Source: Roseiarcus sp963741405
Lineage (GTDB): Bacteria > Pseudomonadota > Alphaproteobacteria > Rhizobiales > Beijerinckiaceae
Direction of reading: 5' to 3'
Assembly (NCBI GenBank): GCA_963741405.1
Contig: CAVUHX010000037.1
Coordinates: forward strand, 62,001-126,000
Length of the DNA stretch: 64,000 nt
Of this stretch, positions 37,140 to 48,292 are shown in pieces. The notes under the pieces were generated by a model that saw only the letters and a list, made by a program, of their open reading frames with translations, had not been told where the DNA came from and made no database searches. How positions within the stretch are numbered: position 1 is the stretch's first letter; every line of letters starts with the position of its first letter. The position numbers were made by a program, and so were the translations under genes.

Positions 37140-38882
37140 TCATTGCTCGAAGCGCTCACTTGTCCCGGCTGGCTTGCGCGGCGCGATGGAAGCGTCCGGG
37201 GCCTGCGCCGGCAGGCCCGGGTCGCGGAAGCGGTTGACGATCGGATAGCGGCGATCACGGCCAAAGTTCTTCGGACCGACCTTCACGCCGGGGGCGGACT
37301 GCCGGCGCTTGTATTCGGCGAGATAGAGCAGCTTTTCGATCCTGCGCACCGTTTCCGGGTCGTAACCTTCGGAGACGATGTCGGCGACCCGCATCTCCTT
37401 CTCGACGAGGCGATGCAAAATACCGTCGAGGATCGGGTAAGGGGGCAGCGAATCTTCGTCCTTCTGGTTCTCGCGCAGCTCCGCGCTGGGCGGCTTGACG
37501 AGGATGTTCTCCGGAATGACCTCGCCGTCCGGACCGAGGGCGCCAATCGGCTTCCAGCGGTTGCGCAAGCGCGAGAGGCGGAACACCTCCATCTTGTAGA
37601 GATCCTTGATCGGATTGAAGCCGCCGTTCATGTCGCCATAGAGGGTGGCGTAGCCGACCGACATCTCCGACTTGTTTCCGGTCGTCACCACCATGGCGCC
37701 GGTCTTGTTGGAGATCGCCATCAGGATCAGGCCGCGGGCGCGGCTCTGGATGTTCTCCTCGGTGATGTCGCGCTCCCTGCCGGCGAACATCCTTGCAAGC
37801 GCATGCTCGACGCCCTCGACCGGCTCGGCGATCGGCACGATGTCGTAGCGGATCCCCAACGCCTTGGCGCAGGCAGAGGCGTCAGAGAGGGATTCGTTCG
37901 AAGTGAAGCGGTAGGGCAGCATCACCGCATGGACCCGCTCGGCTCCGAGCGCGTCGACCGCCATCGCCGCGCAGAGCGCCGAGTCGACCCCGCCGGAGAG
38001 ACCGAGCACAACGCCAGGAAAGCGGTTGTTCTCGACATAGTCGCGCAGTCCCAGCACGCAGGCTGCATAATCGGCCTCGTCGCCCTCCTCGACCACCTCG
38101 CGCGGCCCCTCGACACAACGCCAGCCGGTCGCTCCGCGTTCCCACACGGTTCGCGCGACCACGGGACGGAAGGCGGGAAGCTGGAAGGCGAGGCTGCGGT
38201 CGGCGTTCAACCCGAACGATGCTCCCTCGAACACGATCTCATCCTGCCCGCCGATCATGTTGAGATAGATCAGCGGCAGGCCGCTCTCGACCACCCGCGT
38301 CACCGCGACGTTCTGCCGGATGAGGAGCTTGTCGCGCTCGTAGGGGGACGCGTTGGCGACAAGCAGAATTTCGCCGCCGGTCTCCAGGATGCATTCGACC
38401 GGATCGGGGCCCCAGATGTCCTCGCAGATCGGCGTCCCGATGCGCGCGCCGTTGAAGACGATCGGACCAGGCGACGGCCCGGGAACGAACACCCTCTTTT
38501 CGTCGAAGACGCCATAGTTCGGCAGGTCGACCTTGAACCGCACCGCCTCGATCCGCCCGCGGTCCAAGAGCGCCATCGCATTGTGCAGACGGCCCTCCTC
38601 GACCCACGGCAGGCCGACCAGGATCGCCGGGCCGCCGTCCGCTGTGTCCCGCGCAAGCTCGTCGCAGGCCGCGCGGCAGGCCTCCTGGAAGGCGGGTTTG
38701 AGCACGAGATCCTCGGGCGGGTAGCCGGCGAGGTAGAGCTCCGGCGTCATCACGAGGTCGGCCCCGAAGGCGGCGGCCTCGGCGCGGGCCTGTCGGAGCC
38801 GGTCGCGGTTGCCCGAAATATCGCCGACGACAAAGGCGATTTGCGCGAGCGCGATGACGAGGCGGGCTGCGGGAGAGGACAT
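37140..38882 (-). CDS. nadE: Glutamine-dependent NAD+ synthetase
   Basis: A 580-aa two-domain enzyme. The N-terminal nitrilase-fold glutaminase has the triad E48, K117 and C153 (PICEDIWG). The C-terminal synthetase has the ATP pyrophosphatase P-loop SGGVDS at 296-301 and TTGNKSEMSVGYATLYGDM. It makes NAD+ from deamido-NAD using glutamine. It is monocistronic as far as seen; both flanking intervals are short. Confidence 0.97.
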   Translation of the reverse strand: MSSPAARLVIALAQIAFVVGDISGNRDRLRQARAEAAAFGADLVMTPELYLAGYPPEDLVLKPAFQEACRAACDELARDTADGGPAILVGLPWVEEGRLHNAMALLDRGRIEAVRFKVDLPNYGVFDEKRVFVPGPSPGPIVFNGARIGTPICEDIWGPDPVECILETGGEILLVANASPYERDKLLIRQNVAVTRVVESGLPLIYLNMIGGQDEIVFEGASFGLNADRSLAFQLPAFRPVVARTVWERGATGWRCVEGPREVVEEGDEADYAACVLGLRDYVENNRFPGVVLGLSGGVDSALCAAMAVDALGAERVHAVMLPYRFTSNESLSDASACAKALGIRYDIVPIAEPVEGVEHALARMFAGRERDITEENIQSRARGLILMAISNKTGAMVVTTGNKSEMSVGYATLYGDMNGGFNPIKDLYKMEVFRLSRLRNRWKPIGALGPDGEVIPENILVKPPSAELRENQKDEDSLPPYPILDGILHRLVEKEMRVADIVSEGYDPETVRRIEKLLYLAEYKRRQSAPGVKVGPKNFGRDRRYPIVNRFRDPGLPAQAPDASIAPRKPAGTSERFEQ

Positions 38883-39124
38883 CGGGAGATTTTGACCGAC
38901 AGGAGCTGCGCGCGCAATCGGGCGCGGAACAGGCGAGTCGGCGAGCGCGCCGTTCCCTCGTTAATCGGAGCCCAGGCGACCGAAGACAGGCCCCATCGCA
39001 GACTCAAGTTTTCCTTGCCGGCGGCGTTGACAATCCTCGATTCGCGCCCGGAAGTGTCACCCTCGAGCTTGCTTTCGCCCCCAGGAATCAGAGAACTGCA
39101 ATGAGTTCCGGGCGCCGAAATTTT

Positions 39125-39547
39125 CTATTCCTCTCTTGAGGTCGCCGGAGCCGACGCGCCCTGGCTGACCGGCCTCGGCCGTCCGGCATCGTCGACGGCG
39201 ACGAAGGTGAAGGTGGCGTCCGTCACCTTCTCTCGGGCATGAGTGCGAAAGCGTTTCGCCCAGGCCTCGATATGGACCTTCATCGACGTCCGCCCGACGT
39301 GATCGACGGCCGTGTAGACGCACAGCACGTCGCCGACCTTGACCGGACGGATGAAGGTCATGGCGTCGATGGCGATCGTGACCACGCGGCCTTGCGCCTT
39401 TTCGACCGCTGCGATCCCGCCGGCCTGATCCATCTGACTCAAGACCCAGCCGCCGAAAATGTCGCCGTTGGCGTTGGTGTCGCGGGGCATGGCGATCAGG
39501 CGGACGGTCAATTCGCCTCTCGGCCCTTCGGTTGCACTCTCGCTCAC
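39125..39547 (-). CDS. Acyl-CoA thioesterase, hot-dog fold (YciA-like)
   Basis: A 140-aa hot-dog protein. The signature TNANGDIFGGWVLSQMDQAG is the YciA-type catalytic and CoA-binding segment with its Asp. Such hexameric thioesterases hydrolyse acyl-CoAs of varied chain length. The GTG at 39547 is used because the long upstream extension of the frame has no family similarity. It is separated from the next minus-strand gene by 53 bp and may be cotranscribed with it. Confidence 0.85.
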   Translation of the reverse strand: MSESATEGPRGELTVRLIAMPRDTNANGDIFGGWVLSQMDQAGGIAAVEKAQGRVVTIAIDAMTFIRPVKVGDVLCVYTAVDHVGRTSMKVHIEAWAKRFRTHAREKVTDATFTFVAVDDAGRPRPVSQGASAPATSREE

Positions 39548-39600
39548 GGCGGCTCCATCGCTTGGCTGGCGCCGACTTAGACTGCGACTCGGGGATGCGA

Positions 39601-39948
39601 TCAAGGGCCCTGATGCGGACAGTCGAATGGCAGAAAGGTCGTCGACATGCCCTCGTTGACAACGCGGATCGCGAGCGCGTCGGCGAGCCGCCGCTCCTTT
39701 GCGGTCTGCGGGCAGATGTTCGCCGGTCTCTGACAGCCGGATCGAATGAAGGCGGCGTTCCCTTCGAGGAATGTTGGGCTGAGTCCGTCGCGCCCGTACC
39801 GGCGCAAGGCCTCGTCCCAGTCGCGGGAATAGCGAAAGCACTTTTCCTGCGGCCAATCGCGCGTCGGGATGGCGGGATCGGCCGCAGCCGCGCCGACGAC
39901 CACCGAAACCGCTGCGGCAGCCGCGATCGCGGGCGGAAACCGCGTCAC
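39601..39948 (-). CDS. Small secreted protein with four cysteines
   Basis: A 115-aa protein with a Sec signal peptide (FPPAIAAAAAVSVVVGAAAA, cleavage near ADP) and a short mature domain containing four cysteines that could form two disulphides in the periplasm. The ATG at 39948 overlaps the prmC stop by four bases, so it is translationally coupled. I do not recognise its family. Confidence 0.65.
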   Translation of the reverse strand: MTRFPPAIAAAAAVSVVVGAAAADPAIPTRDWPQEKCFRYSRDWDEALRRYGRDGLSPTFLEGNAAFIRSGCQRPANICPQTAKERRLADALAIRVVNEGMSTTFLPFDCPHQGP

Positions 39949-40822
39949 TCTGGCCGGCTTCCGATCACGACGCGCTCGATTCCGGCGAGGTCCCGCCGCG
40001 TCTCTCCCCCGACGAAGCCCAGCTGCGCCGCGAGGGCGAGTATCTCGCCGCCCTGGCCGGCGCCGACTTCGAGGATCAGCCGGCCGGCCGGCGCGAGGAG
40101 GCCGACGGAGGCCGGAACGATCGCCCGATAGGCGTCAAGTCCGTCGGACCCGCCGTCGAGCGCCAGGCGCGGGTCGAAGTCGCGCACCTCGCGCTCGAGG
40201 CCCTCGATATCGGCGGAACGGATATAGGGCGGGTTCGAGACGATGAGGTCAAAGGGGCCTTCGACGCCCTCGGTCCAGGAGCCGAGACGAACCTCAACGC
40301 GGCGCGCGAGCCCGCAGGCCTCGAGGTTGCGCCGGGCAATCTCCACGGCGGCCGGCGACTTGTCGATGCCGAGCCCGCTCGCCGACGGACACTCGGTGAG
40401 CAGCGCGCACAAAATCGCGCCCGAGCCGACACCGAGATCGAGGATGCGGAAAGGATCACGCCGCCGTTCGCCCAAGGCCTTCAGCGCAGCCTCGACGAGG
40501 GTCTCCGTCTCCGGGCGCGGGTCCAGAACATCGCGCGAGACCTCGAGGGTGAGGCCCCAGAACTCGCGCCGTCCCGCGATTTTTGAGAGCGGCTCGCCCG
40601 CCGCCCTCCGCGCGGCGAATTCAGTCAGTCGGGCCGCGGCAGCGGGGCCGAGCGCCATTTCAGGCGCGGAGATCAGCGACGAAGCCGAAAGCCCGGCGAC
40701 CTCGCGGAGCGCCAGCTGCGCCTCGCGCCGCGGCTCGGGGAGCCCGGCGATTTGAAAGGTCTCGGCCAGCCAGTCGAGCGCCTCGCCGCGCGTAGCGGCC
40801 GCGCCCACCCCGATCGCCCGGA

Positions 40823-40826
<4 letters not shown>
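39945..40826 (-). CDS. prmC: Release-factor glutamine methyltransferase PrmC
   Basis: A 293-aa SAM-dependent methyltransferase that N5-methylates the GGQ glutamine of peptide release factors. An N-terminal helical domain (to about 100) is followed by the SAM motif LGVGSGAI (131-138) and the catalytic NPPY at 198-201. The frame has no nearby ATG; the TTG at 40826 overlaps the secA stop (TTGA), so secA-prmC-small secreted gene form a coupled chain. Pairing with secA, not prfA, is slightly unusual. Confidence 0.93.
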
Positions 40827-43633
<2,807 letters not shown>

Positions 43634-44157
43634 TTTTGCCTTTCCAGTATCGGCCAGGGCGTCTTCGCGGCTCCGTCTTTTTTCGGAAGCGGCGAGGCTG
43701 CTTGGACGACGACAGCCACAACAAAAGGCGCGAAACAAGGCCGAGCGCCCTTCTTTTCGCGCCGCTGAACAGGGTTGGCGGGGAGATAGGCGCCGCGCGG
43801 GGGGTTGTCAATGCGGCCTGGCGTCCGGCGGCGGCCGCGCTGGTCGAAGAGGTCGATCATCTGACCAAAGGAGCCCTGTGGCGAAGAGCCAACCCTCGAT
43901 GAACGAGCCGGGATGGCGCCAGAGACCTGAGCCGCCGCTCTTCAGGTCTCCTGAGTCCCGTCGACACGAGCGAGAGACAGCCGCTCTCGCAGACACATAC
44001 GCAATGGTGTATGTGTCGGCCGGCCCGGCGCGCAGGCGCAAGAAGGACCTCCGTCTCGCGGCGGCGAAATACGAATGGCCAGGCCATCGGCGTAATGCGC
44101 TCGGCCGGGCAATACGCAGCATGCCGCGGTCGGTTCGAATCAGAAAGGCTCAATGCA
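43634..44157. other. Intergenic region between secA and the AhpD-like gene
   Basis: 524 bp. Apart from the inverted repeat listed separately no gene or RNA was recognised. It must hold the secA promoter (minus) and that of the AhpD-like gene (plus). Confidence 0.45.
43992..44017. promoter_or_regulatory. 9-bp perfect inverted repeat, possible operator
   Basis: GACACATAC, an 8-base spacer, then GTATGTGTC, lying 140 bp upstream of the AhpD-like gene. It is locally AT-richer than its surroundings and symmetrical like a dimeric-repressor site. No T-run follows, so it is not an obvious terminator. The regulator is unknown. Confidence 0.4.
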
Positions 44158-44754
44158 ATGGTCGACACAGCGAAATCGGTCCCCGGCGGCCCTTTCCAGG
44201 AGGTGCTCGGGCTTCTCATGGCGCATGCGCTCGGCGGCGCGGAGAGCGAATCCGATCCGTTCGTGCTTTCGCGGCTCGTGCGCGAGTACATCGCCTGGGC
44301 GCTCGCATTGTATTATCAGTGCGACCACTGCAACCGTCATCATCACCGGGCGGTTGTCGTGCTTCAGAAGAAAGAAGGCGAACAGTCGTGGCCGTGGGAG
44401 CCGGTGATCGCGGAAGTCGTTCTCTTCACGCGCGCAAAGCAGTCGGAGGTTTCGGCGGAAGAGTGGCGCGTCTGGGAGCAGCAGTGGCGCCGCTTCACCA
44501 ACGTGTTGCAGCAGGAAAACGCGCGTGTCGCGACGCTCATTCTGCTCGCCGTCGGCATGGCGCGCGACGACAAGGACCTCGTCGCATTGGCGTTCGACAC
44601 CGCCGTCGGGCTCTGCGCCGACAAGTTCAGGCTCCCTGGGGTCGTGCGCGACGTGTTCCGGGTCGTCGTGGCGATGAAGGCCGCCACGACCCAGTTTCGC
44701 ATCGAGGGCGACGTCAAGGCGTTGATCGCGAAACATCTTGCGGAAGCGGCGTGA
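44158..44754 (+). CDS. AhpD-like / carboxymuconolactone-decarboxylase-fold protein
   Basis: A 198-aa all-helical protein of the AhpD/CMD superfamily. The signature E43-...-C55-DH-C58-...-H62 (YYQCDHCNRHHH) is the thiol-disulphide site seen in AhpD-like peroxidase-cycle proteins. Members act in alkyl-hydroperoxide reduction or as decarboxylase homologues. It is larger than classic AhpD by a C-terminal helical extension. No AhpC neighbour is present. ATG 44158 is chosen by the conserved N-terminus; upstream codons lack coding character. Confidence 0.78.
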   Translation: MVDTAKSVPGGPFQEVLGLLMAHALGGAESESDPFVLSRLVREYIAWALALYYQCDHCNRHHHRAVVVLQKKEGEQSWPWEPVIAEVVLFTRAKQSEVSAEEWRVWEQQWRRFTNVLQQENARVATLILLAVGMARDDKDLVALAFDTAVGLCADKFRLPGVVRDVFRVVVAMKAATTQFRIEGDVKALIAKHLAEAA

Positions 44755-44883
44755 CGCCGTCCGTCGCCGCCGACCTGCTCGAAGACGAGGAGAACGAAGC
44801 GGCGACGGCGCGCCTGCGCAAGGGCGAAAGCGTCAGCCGGCCGGTCGGCTCGGCCGCGTTTCTAGTGGCGCTCGAAGCCCGGA
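44755..44883 (+). pseudogene. 3' fragment of a REP-associated tyrosine transposase (RAYT), plus strand
   Basis: About 42 codons with LEDEENEAATARLRKGESVS and RPVGSAAFLVALEARTR, the C-terminal pattern of RAYTs. It begins immediately after the AhpD-like stop and runs out into a GAATAC-type tandem hexamer tract (44891-44919) without a proper end. Y1 transposase domain and HUH motif are absent. It faces a second, longer fragment on the other strand. Confidence 0.4.
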
Positions 44884-44935
44884 CCCGCCGCGAATACGAA
44901 TACCGGATACGAATACGGGGACACTTGCTTCAATT

Positions 44936-45262
44936 TCACATTGTTTTGGCCACCGTGGCCTTCGGCCTGCGTCCGGGCTTTCCAGGCCGAGGGTTGCGGC
45001 CCGTCAGCCTGGCCACCCGATCGAGGAAAGCGTTCGACCCGAGCGGCCGTCCGATGCCCTCGGCCGCCCGGAGCGCCGCGAGCCGTTCGGCGTCGGGCTG
45101 CGTGTCGAGAAGGGCGACGAAGGGCCGGCCGCGTGCGACAGGAGCGGCGCGACATGTACGAGTCCGTCGTCGCGCCCCTCGAGACGGGCCCGCACGCTCG
45201 ACCACGGCCGGTCCTCAGCGCGCTCGACCAGCCGCGCCCGCACCGGATTGAGCGCGTTCGAG
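44936..45262 (-). pseudogene. 3' fragment of a RAYT transposase, minus strand
   Basis: Two frames read on the minus strand give the C-terminal third of a RAYT: ALNPVRARLVERAEDRPWSS and DDGLVHVAPLL, then after a frame change near 45115 RPFVALLDTQPDAERLAALR, EGIGRPLGSNAFLDR and a basic PGRRPKA end. The catalytic HUH/Tyr part is missing; its 5' border coincides with the truncated wax-ester-synthase gene. RAYTs mobilise REP palindromes, and a REP-like element is present 3.5 kb away. Confidence 0.7.
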
Positions 45263-46510
45263 CGCTTCGTCGGTGAAGTGGCCTCAGAGCCGCTCGACCC
45301 CAACCACCCGCTGTGGACCGTGCATCTCGTTGAAGGCTATGAGCACGGAGCCGCCGTGGTGTTCCGCCTGCATCACGCGATGGCGGACGGCCATGCGCTG
45401 ACCCGGGTCACCATGTCCGTCGTCGACGGCCCCGCGCGCAAAAACCAAGGTGATCTGTCGGCCGGCGAAGGGAAAGGGTGGCTGCAGGCGTTCGCGGCGC
45501 CGGTCGTCTCGACGATCGGCGCCGGCGTCGAAGCCTCCTCCGCGATTTTGGGAGGCGGACTCGACTTTGTGCGTCATCCGCTGCGGGTAGTGGACGTACT
45601 GCGCGACGGCGCGGGCGTGGCGGGCGAACTCGCCTATCTGCTCGCCATGCCCAGCGACAGCCCGACCCGCTTCAAGGGCAAGCCGGGCGGCGCGAAGCGC
45701 GTGGCGTGGTGCGAACCTCTGAAGCTCTCCGAAGTCAAAGCGGTCGCCCATGCGCTCGGATGCTCAATTAACGACCTCCTCCTGTCCTGCGCTGCCGGCG
45801 CGATGCGCCGCTATCTCGTAGACAAGGGCGACAGGACGGAAGGTCTTGAGGTCCGGGCGATCGTCCCGATCGACCTGCGCGAGGCGGAGGATTCTGGCCT
45901 CGGCAACGGGTTCGGCATGCTCGCTGTCGAACTGCCCGTCGGCGTCGCGCATCCGATCGCCCGTCTGATGACGGTGCGCCAACGGATGCTGGCGCTGAAG
46001 GCGTCCTACGAACCTGCGACGACGCTCGGCCTCTTCGCCGCGCTCGGCTATGGCCCCAAGGTGGTGCAGGATCAGCTGCTCGACCTTCTGGCGAGTCGTG
46101 CGTCCGCCGTCATAACAAACGTACCGGGGCCCGCCGAACCGCTGAGGGTCGCCGGCAGCCGGCTCAAGCAGAATTTGGGCTGGGTCCCGCAGAGCGGCGA
46201 CATCGGCATGGGCGTGTCGATCTGCTCCTACGCCGGGCAGGTTCAGTTCGGTGTCATCACCGACGCCGCGCTGACGCCGGACCCCGAGGCGCTGGTCAGC
46301 CGCTTCCCCGAGGAATTCGGGACCTATCTCTATTCCGTGCTGCTGGCTTCGCCGCCGTCGAAGGCGGAGGCGCCCGGGAGGTTGGCCTCGCCCGTGCAAT
46401 CGGAAAGCCGAGTCGAGACGCCTTCGCGGAGCGCGCTCCGCACCCGCCCGACGGGCTCCGCCGGCGGGCAAGCCTGCGAACCGCGGCAAGCGCGGCCAAA
46501 AGGACCATGA
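45263..46510 (+). pseudogene. WS/DGAT-type wax ester synthase / acyltransferase, 5' truncated
   Basis: The frame has the WS/DGAT active site HHAMADG in VVFRLHHAMADGHAL, the following NDLLLSCAAGAMRRYL and the C-terminal ITNVPGPAEPL, all family-diagnostic. The usual N-terminal 100 or so residues are replaced abruptly by RAYT sequence at about 45263, and no start codon with a ribosome-binding site is evident. Intact enzymes esterify acyl-CoA with alcohols or diacylglycerol to make storage lipid. About 415 codons remain of the usual 450-500. The break is best explained by the mobile fragment beside it. Confidence 0.78.
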
Positions 46511-46651
46511 ATCGGAAGGTTCCCGCTCGCGACCCCGAAGGCCGCAGCGTCGAAGCGGCTGACGCGAGCCACCGTCTTGGACCATCTCGTCCGGTGGGAA
46601 AGGGTGGTTTCCTGCCCTCTCTGAGGTGCCCGGGAATGGCGGGACTCGACG

Positions 46652-46872
46652 GATTGTGTTGAAAAACTCCGATTTTCGGTTCGATCCCAATTGGCGAGGC
46701 CACTGAGCCGCCCCGAGAAATATTGGCGAGGGACCCCTCGGCCTGTAACATCCATCGCTCGCTGCTGAGCTTCGTAGCCGCACCGGACGGCAACTTATTG
46801 TCGAGACGACCAGATCCAACGCCAAAACCGTTTTTCGGGCCGAGACCAATTTCGGAGTTTTTCAACACAATC
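46652..46872. mobile_element. 221-bp MITE-like element with perfect 21-bp terminal inverted repeats
   Basis: Left end 46652-46672 (GATTGTGTTGAAAAACTCCG then A) and right end 46852-46872 are exact reverse complements. Both are flanked by the 4-bp direct repeat GACG (46648-46651 and 46873-46876), a plausible target duplication. There is no transposase frame inside. The TGTTGAAAAACTC end resembles those of IS4/IS5-type elements, but the parent is not in this window. It lies in a 559-bp intergenic gap that otherwise shows no gene. Confidence 0.75.
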
Positions 46873-47069
46873 GACGTAGAGCGGGCGTAGCGGCCCGCGG
46901 CCTTGGACGCATCAATTGGACGAGGAAGCGGACCTACAGCGAAGGCGCGGGTTTCCGCCAAGAGGCCGTTCGTCGAAACCCCCGTGCGCCGCGACGATCC
47001 GAAGCACGCCCGCACCGGCAACCTCAGGAAGGACCTAAGATCGCTCGGGACACAATTGATCTAGATAAA

Positions 47070-48092
47070 TCATTTAATTTCATCTTGAAGAAACTTAATA
47101 ACCTCTTCCGCGCTTGCAACTCGCGGCAACAACTCGGATATCCAAAGGCGTTCCGACTTGTCCCAAAGCCACTCTACGAACGGTGATACGACGAGGGCCT
47201 CGAATTGCCTAACTTGTGAATAATCATAATTCGCCCCGATTCGATTCTGGTATAAGAATTCAGCGAGACTAAGTGCTTGGTCGATTTTTTTATCAAGCCG
47301 CTCCCTGCGTGTACTTAGAGTCTTTGGATTTCCAATTTCATAATCCATAGGCCTCTCAATAGACACACACTCAAACAGGTACATTGTTTCGCCTTTTATA
47401 ACGCCTGCGTCAAGTTCCCGGCACATCCCACCTACAGATTTTCGTTCTCCATGCTCGACCGCAAGGCCCAGTCCGCCAAGCGCCTGTCGGAAGGCCTCCT
47501 CAAAAACAGTTCCTCTCTCCGTCTGTTCATGCGCAGTTCGATAGAAAAGCGTTGATAATAATTGGGGAATACCCTGAAGTATCACAGCTTTGTGACTATC
47601 TTTAACGGGTATAAGCAAGTGTTGCGGCCCACCACTCCAGAGAGATATTTGCAATTGTTTATCTGTGGTAAGAGTCAATCTGGAAATTATAGTCTGGGCA
47701 GTGTCCTCAGCAATTGTGATATTTAACACTTCATGTATTTTGAAACACATATGCGCCATATTTCTCGTATCCGTAATGTCCATGACACGATACCCATGCT
47801 GTAGAATGCTTATCATGGAGTTGAGTAGCGACGATCCGATGATTTCATCTTTACGATCACTTTTAAGGTCGCTAAGCAAGACTTCAAATGTTGCGACATA
47901 CCTCTCGGCAGCCGCGGCTTTCGCCTGACTGCGCCGGCGGGCTCGGGCGGCGGGGCGGCAAATCAGGATATCGCCATCGAGCGTTTCGATCTCGACCCGC
48001 TCGCCGTCGCTCAGGCCGGAAGAGCGAGCGATTTCGAGGGGAACGCGAATAGCCAGGTTGTGGCCCCATTTGCCGACGGTGGCCTGCGACAT
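47070..48092 (-). CDS. AbrB/MazE-type DNA-binding domain fused to unknown nuclease-like protein
   Basis: A 340-aa protein. Residues 1-47 (SQATVGKWGHNLAIRVPLE and VEIETLDGDILICRP) are a swapped-hairpin AbrB domain as in MazE antitoxins. After an Arg/Ala linker (48-63) comes about 275 residues that I do not recognise. Within it, FEEAFRQALGGLGLAVEHG, RELDAGVIKGETMYLFECVS resemble a PD-(D/E)xK nuclease core (E199, D228, E241), but the usual Lys is Val243. The coding DNA from 47070 to about 47900 is clearly lower in GC than the N-terminal part, suggesting a recombinant fusion with transferred DNA. No toxin partner gene is seen. Start ATG 48092 is the MazE start. Confidence 0.7.
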   Translation of the reverse strand: MSQATVGKWGHNLAIRVPLEIARSSGLSDGERVEIETLDGDILICRPAARARRRSQAKAAAAERYVATFEVLLSDLKSDRKDEIIGSSLLNSMISILQHGYRVMDITDTRNMAHMCFKIHEVLNITIAEDTAQTIISRLTLTTDKQLQISLWSGGPQHLLIPVKDSHKAVILQGIPQLLSTLFYRTAHEQTERGTVFEEAFRQALGGLGLAVEHGERKSVGGMCRELDAGVIKGETMYLFECVSIERPMDYEIGNPKTLSTRRERLDKKIDQALSLAEFLYQNRIGANYDYSQVRQFEALVVSPFVEWLWDKSERLWISELLPRVASAEEVIKFLQDEIK

Positions 48093-48292
48093 GCGTGCGT
48101 CTCCGGATTGGGATATTCTTGCATATCCAAAACATCCGGGCAATGCAGCCGTAGCCTTCAATCTCGGATATGCGCTGTAATCCTGTTCCGGCCGCTTCAA
48201 GACGAGGTCGCCAGGCCGGATTTTTGATTGACATTGTTCTTGTTTTGTTCCATTCTTGCCGCAAGGCTGAGCATCGACAGGAGATCCGCTGC

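Noticed and set aside
46296..47021. 241-codon minus-strand frame across the MITE
   Set aside because: Runs through both the WS/DGAT 3' end and the non-coding MITE; no protein family features.
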